64,000 nucleotides of DNA, taken from Diphasiastrum complanatum. Taxonomy: Eukaryota > Streptophyta > Lycopodiopsida > Lycopodiales > Lycopodiaceae. A program made the translations under genes and the position numbers. The DNA lies in assembly GCA_029204225.1 (NCBI GenBank), contig CM055093.1, positions 6,517,815-6,581,814 of the forward strand. The letters are read 5' to 3'. Positions 24,284 through 34,335 of this stretch are shown piece by piece. A model generated the notes under the pieces. That model made no database searches. It had not been told where the DNA came from and worked only from the letters and a program-made list of their open reading frames with translations. The number at the start of each line of letters is the position of its first letter. Position 1 is the stretch's first letter.

Positions 24284-24490
24284 CAAAGACTTGAATTTCT
24301 CCAAAGGATTGAAGGACCCTTTGTACTGTCAAGTCGAATTTTTCAAAAGACTCAAATTTTTTCGAAGACTTGAATTTTTCGAAAGACTCGATTTTATTTT
24401 TTAGCGACTAGAATTTTCCTAAAGACTTGAATTTTTTTGAAGGCTCAAATTTTTCCAAAGACTCGAATTTTTCCAAAGACTCAAATGTTT
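24284..24490. repeat. Minisatellite, about 20-21 bp unit (ACTYGAATTTTTCCAAAG)
   Basis: About nine degenerate copies of GACT(C/T)(A/G)AATTTTTC(C/G)AAA lie in tandem. The same unit appears inverted at 29925-30380, in each case directly inside a Helitron 3' end. Confidence 0.85.
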
Positions 24491-24585
24491 GATATTCGAG
24501 ATGCGAGATGTGCAAGATTGGCCACCATCCAAATCATCTGCTGCCACCTAGATCGGCCCCGTCAACGACGGGCACTCTTTACTAG

Positions 24586-24780
24586 TCTATATATATATTT
24601 AAACTTATGTACACTTTTGTGCATGGGTATGGGTGCACCATGCATGCTCCTCCCCTCACCCATGCATGAGCTTTTTCTAACTATAAAACTTGGGGAGGAG
24701 GATGCATGTATGGGGAAAAGGATGCATGGCCCTCCTCCTCATGCATGCGTCAAAGGGGCCCACTCTAAATTCAAATTATC
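24586..24780 (+). mobile_element. Second Helitron 5' end, joined head-to-tail
   Basis: TCTATATATATATTTAAAC begins in the base following the CTAG of the preceding Helitron. The next 170 bp match 23620-23800 in order (GGGTATGGGTGCACC, CACCCATGCATGAGC, GGATGCATGTATG). Its 3' end was not found. Confidence 0.55.
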
Positions 24781-25008
24781 CTTTACCAACACACGTAGTG
24801 TCTTGAAGTGCATGTACATACTTTCATGGTGAAAGGTGTTAAACAAATGAGACTTTCATTGTCAAAAATTTGAAGGGTGCTCTAAGGATTTTTTAAATTA
24901 TCAAACTTTCCACGAGAAAGGTTGAAATAAAAATGCATTTCTATGAAGGAAAAATCGAATGTGAAGGGCTAAGAAGGCTTCAAAACACAGACTTGGTGGG
25001 CTCCTATC

Positions 25009-25012
<4 letters not shown>

Positions 25013-25078
<66 letters not shown>
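25013..25078. repeat. (CT)n microsatellite
   Basis: About 66 bp of pure CT dinucleotide. Confidence 0.97.
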
Positions 25079-25081
<3 letters not shown>

Positions 25082-25084
25082 GCA

Positions 25085-25680
25085 CTCATGCCTGCATGGC
25101 AGACATACGTGGTGCATAGCTTAGTTGGCTTGCCACACAAGCCTATGTCAAGCCTATGTGGTAGACTACAACATGTCTGCATGGCAGACATCAAGCCTAT
25201 GTCATGCCTATATGACCTGCCACACAAGCTTATGATAGACCTATGTGGCTTGCCCTATGGCATGTCCCAAGCCTGTGTGGTTTGTCTCGTGGCATGCCTA
25301 CGTGGCTTGCCACGTGGCAACTTGTGAGCCCTAGCTCTCTCTAGGTCCACGCAAGCCTACATGGCAGGGCTTGGTTGGCTTGCCACACAAGCCTATGGCA
25401 AGCCTATATGGTAGCTTGCGAGATGCTTGCATGGTAGACATCAGACCTATGCCATGCCTATGTGGCCTGCCACGCAAGCCTATGGTAGGCCTGCAAGGTA
25501 ACTTTCGAGCGCACCTATATCTCTCTCTCTAGGTCCACTCAAACCTATGTGGCAGAGTCTGGTTGGCTTGCCATACAAGCCTATGGTAGGCCTACATGCT
25601 TGCCACATGGCAAATCTCAAACCTCATGCAAGCTTGGGGTTAGCCATGTGGTAGACCTATGTGGGTTGCCACATGGCAAT
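25085..25680. repeat. Degenerate tandem repeat rich in GCCTATGTGGCTTGCCACAC
   Basis: Short, partly palindromic phrases such as CTTGCCACACAAGCCTATG, CATGGCAGACAT and TAGGCCTACATGG recur in shuffled order. Related DNA lies inverted at 31585-31750 and 36228-36560. Open frames over it are repetitive and not taken as genes. Confidence 0.8.
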
Positions 25681-25685
25681 GTGCG

Positions 25686-26372
25686 ACCGGCTTAGCATAT
25701 GCTGCACAACCGATGCCAGTTTTACGTGGTTGTTTTGTGTGTGCGGAACGACATCCTAGCATTTGTTGCCCTGATAAATTACAATATCCATCTCTTTGTG
25801 AAAATTGTGGCATAGAGCACCATATCAAAGACTGTCCAAAGCGACCCAGTCCTGTAGCTCCTGTTAACTCTATCCAAGTAGAGAGAATCCCAATCAGAGT
25901 CATGACTCGAGCCCAACACCAGCAGGCTAGCGAAGTTGCAACAAAATGAACCAATAAGCTCTTGCTTGCTCCGTCCAGTGACAGAACTACACCAATCATC
26001 TTTCCTAACCCCAACGAGGAGATCCAGTTGAGAGATAAATATCAAAAGCTCATCCATGAAGCTGATAATAAGGAGGAGGCTATAGTCACACCTAGAGATC
26101 AAACCCCAGATAACCCAACTGTAGAAGGAGCCAAGATATGGGGAGATTTGCTTCAAGCAAACGTTACCCTTCCATTTGGAGTACTCTGGAAGTACACCGG
26201 GAAATGGAGGAAAGAGTTATGCTCAATTGACGATAACATTCCATCACCAGACCTCCCTGAGGAGCCCCTGCATCTGACTAATCCTGCAAGCGACAAGGGA
26301 AATGTACGCATTCCTACAACTTACGGACATTCTCGCATTGTCTTGGCTGTATTAGATGGCGGATCCACACTC
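25686..26372 (+). pseudogene. Gypsy gag zinc knuckles and protease start
   Basis: The frame reads GCFVCAERHPSICC (knuckle-like) and LCENCGIEHHIKDCPKRP, a C-x-x-C-x4-H-x4-C zinc knuckle of a Gypsy nucleocapsid. VMTRAQHQQASEVATK follows, matching VVTRAQKQKELVVD in the gag of the minus-strand element at 57.3 kb. After a TGA near 25947 the frame continues through GVLWKYTGKWRKELCSID and ends in HSRIVLAVLDGGSTLS, the start of an aspartic protease (D-G-G-S), where similarity breaks off near 26372. It is a fragment of the same or a sister Gypsy family as 48.8-60.7 kb, without LTRs. Confidence 0.75.
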
Positions 26373-26800
26373 TCACTCTCCACCACACCAGTCACAACCA
26401 CCCCTATGCAATCTCCGATGCATTTTCCAAATGTCTTTGACGCACTTACCCTGTTAACTTGATTAGTGTCTTCATCGCTAGACTGATCTGAATGTAATTC
26501 ATCTCGTTGTGATAAACTGCATATATGCACAAGTACAAAATAGAAATAACATAAAATTATTGTATGATTCTAATGTTTTAATGTTTAGATAGTATTATTC
26601 TTATACATTGTTGCTTATATGATTCTTTTGCATCTTGGTGCAGGCTCGAACTCTACATGCATATCTCTCTTCTTTTGTTAACACGGATATGAAAGTTCTA
26701 CTCCAATATGCATTAAAGTTCTATAATTGATTTTTTTCTACTTCATTTCAATATATTAGAGTTTATTGTAATGTATTGTATATTTATGAATCTAGTAATC

Positions 26801-27736
26801 ATGTCGGGGTCAGGCAGTGGTGAAAGCTCGAGAGACTTTGTAAAAAATTTATATGAATCATTAACTCCTGAGCAGAAAACACAACTGCAAAGTATGCTTA
26901 GCCAAGATGAGGGTGGTCCCTCACAAGCGGCCGCGGCTCCCGCCCCCATCGAAGAGTCATCCACAAATCCTTATTATGACGTGGATCCTCAAGACAATAT
27001 AATTGCCAATAGAAAAGGGAGGGTGGTTTTGGACCGACTCTATTCTTTATGTCAACGCCATTTTGGTGACATATTATTTAGTAAATGGTCCGAACAACCT
27101 GCCGTCGATAAACGACAGGTTATTGGTACCCTTCCTGACGAATTCCAACAAGAAGAGAGATTCGAGGAGAAGAAAATTCATAAGCATATGAGCTTATGGA
27201 TTAGGCATCGTCGTGATATGGCATGGCAAGCTTATAGGATGGGCAATCTAAGCCTTCATGGTGTTCAAGAAATGATTGGAACCATGTAAAAGCGGATGAA
27301 CGAACACCAGATAAATACAAGATTCAGAAAGATGCTAGCATGGTAAGTGAACTTACACTACTCTTATAGTTTATCTTATAGTTTATCTTTGATTTCATAT
27401 GCTTTATTTTTTAATATGCATTATGACTAGCTGCTTCAACGTAGCCCTAAATTAATTTCAACTTAAATTGAATGCATGGATAGTTCATGGACTATGGACA
27501 TCTGCCAACTAAGGAGAAATACGAATATGCCTACAAGGAATCGTACGACGCATTAGTCGACAAGCTAAAGAGTGAGGGTCATCCTCCAAATGTAAGTATT
27601 AGTTTTTGTATTCATACTAATGTGGTTTGTATCATGACGTCAATTTTATTTAATTTAATACGATCAAGTATTAAATATTATTGTAGTTTGTTTGCTTGTG
27701 TTCATGCAGACTGGACGTCACGACGACGACGAGTAG
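26801..27736 (+). pseudogene. CACTA second gene (TNPA/Ptta-like), three exons
   Basis: The first exon (26801-27342) starts MSGSGSGESSRDFVKNLYES and contains RVVLDRLYSLCQRHFGDILF, IHKHMSLWIRHRRDMAWQAY and MGNLSLHGVQEMIGT. It resembles the plant En/Spm (Ptta) transposase-associated family, whose members bind the subterminal repeats. One lost base near 27286 turns the reading into a stop (TAA 27287-27289); the neighbouring frame then runs to a GTAAGT donor at 27343. Exon 2 (27484-27591) encodes MDYGHLPTKEKYEYAYKESY and ends in another GTAAGT donor. Exon 3 (27710-27736) encodes TGRHDDDE and a stop. Exon phases agree. Apart from the single-base loss the gene looks undamaged, so inactivation is recent. 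The right end of the transposon lies about 0.6-1.1 kb downstream. Confidence 0.55.
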
Positions 27737-28289
27737 ATTAGGTTTATATATTTTAGTTGATGTTAGATTTAGAAAGACAAATTTAGAAAGACATTAAAGC
27801 ACAAATTTTGTAATACATTGATTCATATTATGAAAATATTATTATTGCAAATGATCGTGCTATATTGTCATTGCTTTTATATGTGCAATGTTCTTTTTTT
27901 CAAAAATTGCAATGTCAAATTTAGGGATGTGGATTGACGTAATAACTAACTAAGAAATTAAAACCATGTGCAATGTCGCATAAACAACAATCAATATCAT
28001 ATCTAAAAATCTAAATGAAATTTATGATGTGCACAAAGCAATCCAATAAACTATTGTCATTCATAATGAACATGAAGTAATGCAATAAAATATAAAATGA
28101 AAAGTAGTTTAAGAATGAAAAGTACCTCATGCTTAGTTTGTTGTTTGATCCAAATGTTGAATGCAACTTAAAAATATTGTTTTGAAACAATTCACGAACA
28201 TCGCTTCTCCAAGAACTCAACTCCAAGAACAACCCGATAAAAATGTGCGTGTTATTTTTTACGCATTTTTTATTTTTTTAAACCTAATT

Positions 28290-28930
28290 TGGGATGTCGA
28301 AATCCGACACCCTAACGCGTCGGACACACGTCGGAAATTTTTTTTTATCATTCTGTTAACAGACGTTGGATTCCGACAACTTTATGGGATGTCGAATTCC
28401 GACGTATAAGCATACGTCGGATGGGCGTCAGACATCTGTGGGTGAAATTTTGACATCATTCTGTGTTTACAAACGTCAGAATCCGACTGAATTCCGAGAC
28501 GTCGCAATGCGATATCATGTTAGAGCGGTTGTGACGTCTTTGGACGTCGCAATGCGACGTCCACGTCAAACGTCGCATTGTGACATCCATGTTAGATCGG
28601 GTTTCCGTCATCGGAAAAATATGTTTCAAAATTTTCTCTTTGGGAAGAGTTAAAATGGGTCGAAAAAGACTTGGGTCGAAAATATCTATATCTGATTTTG
28701 TTACAGTTATTACAACCACCTCATTACTGTATATTTGATTTTGTTACAATTATTACAACCGTCTCATTATTGTTAAGTACATGTACAAAGTAGGCAGACG
28801 TCAACGTGAAGTCGTTGGGTCGGATTTCTAACCGACAGTATCAAATTTTAAAATGGGTCGGATTTCTGACCACAGTATTGGATTTTACAATGGGTCAGAT
28901 TTCTGACAGTATTGAATTTTACAATGAGTG
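28290..28930. mobile_element. Right end of the CACTA-like transposon with terminal tandem repeats
   Basis: The region is dense in GTCGGAAT/ATTCCGACGT motifs like the left end (9367-9790). It closes with three tandem copies of a 36-38 bp unit (GGTCGGATTTCTGAC..ACAGTATTGGATTTTAC) at about 28818-28930. CCGACAGTAT (28832-28841) and CACAGTATTGGATT (28871-28884) are inverse to the left terminus. Confidence 0.55.
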
Positions 28931-29029
28931 AAATTTTATAATGAGCATCTTCAAAGTTGTATATACTTATACATAAACCACAAAAAGAAAACTCAAATTT
29001 TTAATAGAAGATCGAAAAAATTCATGATT

Positions 29030-29640
29030 GAATTTTTTTGACCCAGAAATCAAAATCCAAAATCAGAATTTTTCGATACCCAAAATCAGAATTTTTTGAT
29101 ACGGGACAGACTCGAAAATTTTGTAATTTTTTAATATCCAAAATTAGAATTATTTGATACGTAAAATCAGAATTTTTCGATAAGGGATTGACTCAAAAAA
29201 TTCGTAAATTTTTTATATGCAAAATAAAAAAATTTCGATATCCAAACAAAATTTTTGAATTCGTAAATTTTTTATAGCCAAATTAAGTTTTTTTGATACC
29301 CAAAATTTGTACTTTTTTAATACCCAAAATCAGACTTTTTCAATATCCAAAATTAGCATTTTTCGATATCCGAAGTCAGCATTTTTCGATATGGGATCGA
29401 CTCGAAAAATCTGTAATTTTTTTATATCCAAAATCAGAATTTTCGATACGGGATCGACTCGAAAAATCCGTAATTTCTCGATACCCAAAATTAGAATTTT
29501 CGGTACTAGATCAACTCGAAAAATCCATAATTTTTTAATATTAAAAATCAACATTTTTCGATACTCAAAATCAGAGTTTTTTTATACGAGATCGACTCAA
29601 AAAATTTGTAATTTTTTTATACCTAAAATCAGACGTCCAT
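29030..29640. repeat. Minisatellite: ATACCCAAAATCAGAATTTT with a second interspersed unit
   Basis: About twenty degenerate copies of GATA(C/T)CCAAAATCAGAATTTT alternate with GGGATCGACTCGAAAAAT-type phrases. It ends shortly before a plus-oriented Helitron 3' end at 29757. Confidence 0.85.
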
Positions 29641-29730
29641 TCGCGGTACTTCAACCATGTACACACACACACACACACACATCGGCCACCTATCAACGAC
29701 CATTGGCTTTCCTCCTAAACCATCGTTGCT

Positions 29731-29760
29731 CGTCCATCAACGACGGGCACTCTTTACTAA
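29731..29760 (+). mobile_element. Helitron 3' end, plus orientation
   Basis: CGTC-CATCAAC-GACG hairpin, then GGCACTCTTTACTAA ending in CTAA (29757-29760). It matches the 24585 end but with CTAA instead of CTAG and a following A. Confidence 0.55.
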
Positions 29761-29779
29761 AGAACGAGAGAGAGTTTGT

Positions 29780-29808
29780 AATATATATATATATATATAT
29801 ATATATAC
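29780..29808. repeat. (AT)n microsatellite
   Basis: About 29 bp of TA repeats between two Helitron 3' ends that face each other; a (CA)n run of about 20 bp lies at 29661-29680. Confidence 0.95.
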
Positions 29809-29813
29809 TAATA

Positions 29814-30380
29814 CTAGTAAAGAGTGCTCGTCATTGACAAAGAATGAAGGCTGATCTAGATGGTGGCCGATAATTTAGATGATGGCCGATCTCGCACATC
29901 TCGCATCTCGAATGTCTAAAATTCGAGTCTTTCCAAAAATTCTAGTCTCGAAAAATCTCAGTCATTTCAAAAATTTGAGTCTCCAAAAATTGAAGTCTTT
30001 CCAAAAGTTTGAGTCTTCAAAAAATTCAAGTTTGTCAAAAAATTAGATCCTTCGGAAAATTTTGAATCTTTGAAAATTTTGAGTCATTTGAAAAATTCGA
30101 GTCATCGGATAATTTGAGTGTTTCCAAGAATTTGAGTTGTTTTCAAACTTCAAGTCTCGAAAAATTCGAGTCTTCGGAAAAATTCGGGTCGTTCAAAAAA
30201 TTTGAGTCATCTAAAAAAATTGAGTCCTTGGAAAAATTCGAGTCCTTGGAAAAATTCGAGTCATTGAAAAAATTTGATCATTTGAAAAAATTTGAGTCAT
30301 TGAAAACATTCGAGTCATCGTAAAAATTTCGAATCATTGGATAAATTCGAGTCCTTCCAAAAATTTGAGTCGTTCGAAAA
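29814..30380 (-). mobile_element. Helitron 3' part, minus orientation
   Basis: On the minus strand GTCA-A-TGAC hairpin and GAGCACTCTTTACTAG end with CTAG at 29814, followed by T. Inside it GGCCATCATCTAAATT and GATGCGAGATGTGCGAGAT match 24487-24560, and the 21-bp minisatellite follows in the same relative position. It is an inverted copy of the 24.3-24.6 kb Helitron end. Its 5' end was not located. Confidence 0.6.
29925..30380. repeat. 21-bp minisatellite (GAAAAATTCGAGTCATTG)
   Basis: About twenty copies. In 30114-30323 the period of 21 keeps one frame open and yields a heptapeptide repeat of the KFESLEK type. Confidence 0.9.
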
Positions 30381-30584
30381 ATGATTTGGGTGGTTGTTGA
30401 TGGTCAAGGCGTGCGGCCAAGCAGTCGATCTTATGTGTCTGTGAAGTGGGTCTGTGTGAATGTGTGCATGTGCAAAGTGTGTAAAAAAGTGTGTGTGCTT
30501 GTGTGCGTGTGTACCATCAAATTCACGGGTGTTGTGGATGTTGTTGTTACGGGTGTTGCTGCTGCTAATGCATGTATGTGTATG

Positions 30585-31580
30585 CGGGTTCGTCTTGACG
30601 TGAATATACGGCATTCAAGATGGAGTCTGTTCGGCTATACTGGACAAGATCTTGAAAATGCCAAAAAATAGTCCATTTATTGTGCTCTAGTGGTGTTCCT
30701 CCCGGCACGCAGGGCGTGTTTAAGCATACGACGTCGAAATTGAGCAATAACTGGTCTAGTTAGTTCGTGTTGAGCCCACGAACATCTTGCCACCTACCGT
30801 CCGAGGTTTTGACTGTTTTTTATGGAATCTGACCAATTTCTGACTCGAATTCCTGGCTCGAAGGGCCTAGAATCCCAAGGTTGCATTTAGGATTTCTAGT
30901 TCGGATGCACGTTTTGTTGTGAGTACTGAACCGTTTGGAGTCGGGTTTAGTTCTGTGAGTTCGTCTTGGTGTGTAGCATAGGAAAAAACAGAGGGTCTGA
31001 AAAATGGACTATGTTCGGTGAAATTGGACCAATTCTCGTGAATGTTGGAAAGTGGCCCATTTAGCGGTATTCCCTCGGCAGAAAGGGCATTTTTGGACAA
31101 ACAACATCGGAATTGAGTTGCAAATGAACCTATGGGTTTGTGTTGAGCCCACAAACCTGTGGACACCTCATGTTCGAAGTTCTGACCGTTGTTTACTGAA
31201 TCCGACCAATTTCTGACTCGACGGGCCTAGAATCCCCAGACTACGTTTAGGGTTTTGGTTTGGACGCATGTTTTTGTGTGAGTACTGAACCGTTTGGAGC
31301 CCGATTTAGTCATGTGGGTTCCTCTCGACGTGGAGCACATGATGGAACAAAGAGTCTGAAAAACGGACTTCGTTCGATGACACTGGACCAGTTCTTGGGA
31401 ATGTTGAAAAGTAGTACATTTAGTGGCATTCCCCTCGATAAAAAGGGCGTTTTCGGACAAACGACATGGGAATTGAGCTGCAAATGAACATGTGGGTTTG
31501 TGTCGAGCCCACAAACCTGTAGACACCTCCCGTTCAAAGTTCTAATCATTTTTTACTAAATCCGACCAATTTCTGGCTCG
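30585..31580. repeat. Satellite-like tandem repeat, unit about 360 bp, 2.7 copies
   Basis: Landmarks recur at a constant distance: TGAGCCCAC at 30771, 31144 and 31504; GACCAATTTCTG at 30831, 31204 and 31564; GAGTACTGAACCGTTTGGAG in copies two and three. Two 99-codon minus-strand frames (31166-30867 and 31526-31227), both starting MSTGLWA, are consequences of the repeat. Confidence 0.92.
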
Positions 31581-31584
31581 ATGG

Positions 31585-31750
31585 GCTTGTGTAGCAGGCC
31601 ATATAGGCATGTCATAGGTCTGCTATCTACCAAGCTTGTCGCAGATTGCCACATGGCAAGCCATGTAAGCCTACCCCATGGCAAGTCATGCAAGCTTGGA
31701 GTTTGCCATGTGGCAAAATCACATAGTTCTAACATAGGCTTGCATGGCAG
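31585..31750. repeat. Copy of the GCCTATGTGGC repeat family (inverted)
   Basis: CAGGCCATATAGGCATGTCATAG, CTATCTACCAAGCTTGTC and GCCATGTGGCAA phrases match 36390-36480 in direct orientation and 25085-25680 inverted. Confidence 0.8.
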
Positions 31751-32093
31751 TGTGTGTGTGCATGTGTTTGGGCTGAGCTCAGAGCTCAGAAAATCCGGCC
31801 TACGTGTTCCATCCCACTTGAGAATAGATTTGGAATCACTTTGTTTTTGGAACATGACCAAAATGGTCCAGAATGTATTATGCAATGGGCGGCCGACAAT
31901 CTAGGTGGCGGCTTGTGGTCAAGACATGTGGATGAGCAATTGATGATTGAAGGCAGACATTATTAGATGAGGCTAAAATTTTGTCGGCCAGTGATTTGGG
32001 GGGTGGTGTTTTGGATGGTTTCGACTTGCATTGACATGAAGCTTTGACACCTTGACATGTGTGTGGGTGTGTGCTTTTAGGTGTGCATGTGTG

Positions 32094-32147
<54 letters not shown>

Positions 32148-33659
32148 GAGAGAGAATTTGATGATTATAAGATTTTATCATGCAATTTGTTATTTAACAT
32201 GATGACATCCCCCCTCCCCCTTATCCCCCATCCTTTTATTAGAATTTTTAAAAATTGCTAATTAAAGCCACGCCCATCCTTTTGTTAGAATTTTAAAAAT
32301 TGCTAATTAAAATTTAGCTTGTTTGCTGTGATAGAAGGCGTAGCCATGAAATCCTGGGAACTAGGCATGGGCATGGATACCTATCAAAAATAGTAGACAT
32401 CCAACTCTATTTTAAGCAGACATCCTACTCTATTTTAAATTGTAATTTATTATTTTTGAGCAATAAAGAAAGATTATGGCTCAAATTTTATGTTAAAAAT
32501 AGTCTTGTTTGACTTGTACTGGTGGTTAGTTCCTTTGGAACCTTTTGGGAGCATGTATCATTAAAAACTTTAATCACCACTTGAATGATTCCACATGCAT
32601 GACTTTCTTTTCCAAATGTCTAAGTTGGGTACATCTATTCTATATATATGAATTTTCTATTTTAATGTCAATAATGGAAAATGTAAGCCCTATTATCTTT
32701 TGTACATTATCAAGAACATGCTCCTACATTGAGCATGCACCTACATTGAGCATGCACCTACATTGAGCATGCGCATAGACAATGTTACGACGTCCAACTG
32801 ATACAACATGAAGCTTAAAAAAAGAGTTCAAGCCTTAAAAGTTTGAAGCGGATAGGAAAAAACTATTTTTTCTAACTTTGTCAACAAAGAGCCATCCTTT
32901 TTTTATCCCTTAATAGACTCCAAGATAAAATATAATTTTCTTTTTTAAAACCTTCTTAAAAATATAAAACCCTTTATACGACAGTTTGGGCAAGAAGCCA
33001 TCACACCCAGTTCCCTTTGGATGTAAACAGTAGATTACAGGTTCTGGGGAGTGATTCCGAATACAGGTTATATTCAAGTGAGGGAGTTGACTCATTGACT
33101 GATGCTATTTAATTTGTGTTAAGAGTCTCCATTTTAGTGAGTGGACGGGCAAAAACTAATTTCTCGCATAGTTATCATTTGAAACTAATGAAACTAATAC
33201 ATAAATTAGTTTGCACACTATGAATTTGAAAGGTCATATAATATGAACCTAAATGATAGTTCAACCGAGCTTTTTAGATTACATAGCACTTTGACGTTTT
33301 AAAAGTAGCTGATCTATGCCAGAAAAGCTTCTATCTCAATAGGCCCAGATAATAAACAAAAGTCATAGCATAAAGAGGAAAGCGATAACAATCCATGAAC
33401 GCATCAAGACTGAAATCTTTAGAGATAAAAGAGCATTTTGGCATTTTAGAAGTAAATTGATCTATTTGCAAATTTTAGTTCCTAAGTCATGTTGATTCAT
33501 TTGTCAATTTTCTAGGCATCTATGTACAAAATGGCCATGTAGACTCTGTTATTTGGCACTCATATGCTCCATAAATAAAACTGCATTAATTCAATTTATT
33601 TAATTTGATCAAGTCCACTACTGCTTCTTGGGTTAAGATGGAGCGCTTGTAGAGAGAAA
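31751..33659. other. Non-coding stretch with short tandem repeats
   Basis: It includes a (GT)n run at 32093-32144, a tandem duplication of about 44 bp at 32228-32311 (CCATCCTTTTRTTAGAATTTT twice) and three copies of CTACATTGAGCATGCACC at 32714-32771. GGCGGCCGACAATCTAGGTG at about 31891-31910 resembles the DNA just inside the Helitron ends. No gene was recognised. Confidence 0.6.
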
Positions 33660-34335
33660 TTGCTCTCTATGAATCTCAAAGGAGTAGCGAGTCCTACAAT
33701 CCTCGTAGTCTGCATGCTGGGGATGGCATTGACTCAGCTTACAAAGAGATCTTACTCCTTCAGACCTGACGGTTTAGCTTTTTCCATAATCAAGGCGTTT
33801 GTTGTGGGCGTGGTGCTAGCTACACACTTTGTCCACGTTCTGCTAGATGCCTTTAAGGCTCTCCAGAGCAATTGTCTGCCTTCGCATCCTTGGAGCTCTT
33901 TTCCCTTCGTAGGTTTCATTGCTTTGGTAGCTTCTCTCATCACTCTCTTTCTCGAAGTTCTAGGAACTGTCTACTATAAGAGCCGCCAGTCACTTGAACA
34001 TGCCATTGTTACTTCGAATGACATTATTAGTGGCAAATTAGATGTAGTTTCATTTAAGCTGGATGCTACTACCAAACATCAGAGCTCAAATGTCTGTGAC
34101 GATAGTGCTGGTGGGCTTCATAAACACGCATCGGATACTGTACTTTAAGTTATTGTACACAGTTCATTGATCGTTTTGTGTTTGAAACAGGTTTTAGAGA
34201 TGGGGTTGTAATGCATTCTTTGGTAATAGGGATTGCACTGGGCACCTCTCAAAGCCCATCACAATTAGGCCACTCATAGCTGTGTTCCACCAATTCTTCA
34301 AAGCAATCGCTCTTGGTGGCTGCAGATCATCAGTT
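33660..34335 (+). pseudogene. ZIP-family zinc/iron transporter pseudogene
   Basis: ZIP proteins move Zn or Fe into the cytoplasm through eight membrane helices. The first block (33660-34148) encodes SYSFRPDGLAFSIIKAFVVG, VVLATHFVHVLLDAFKALQS and PFVGFIALVASLITLFLEVL, matching helices TM2-TM3 of plant IRT/ZIP proteins (usual text A-G-V-I-L-A-T-G-F-V-H-V-L-P-D-A-F). A second block after an acceptor at 34190 encodes MHSLVIGIALGTSQSP and, one frame on, FHQFFKAIALGGC, matching TM4-TM5 with the metal-binding H-x-x-x-x and H-Q-x-F-E region. Here G and P of the metal-path motif are replaced (ATHFVHVLLDAF), E of H-Q-F-F-E is K, and frameshifts lie near 34203 and 34255. The N-terminus, the usual His-rich loop and TM6-8 are absent. 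A dead copy. Confidence 0.8.

Larger units (their letters stand above)
23579..24585 (+). mobile_element. Helitron (non-autonomous), plus orientation
   Basis: The 3' end is well defined: a hairpin CCCGTC-AAC-GACGGG (24558-24572), nine bases, then CTAG (24582-24585) followed by T, as in plant Helitrons. The proposed 5' end TCAACTATATATATAT at 23579 is homologous to the sequence starting TCTATATATATATTTAAAC at 24586; both continue ACTTATGTACACTTTTG and GGGTGCACC. No Rep/helicase gene is present. The 5' limit is less certain because it is preceded by T, not A. Confidence 0.6.

Noticed and set aside
29030-30380. CRISPR-like array of regularly spaced short repeats
   Set aside because: Units are contiguous and degenerate without unique spacers, and the genome is plant nuclear; this is minisatellite DNA.
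30867-31526. Two similar 99-codon frames as a gene pair
   Set aside because: They lie in consecutive units of a 360-bp tandem repeat, so their similarity reflects the repeat. No family match was recognised.
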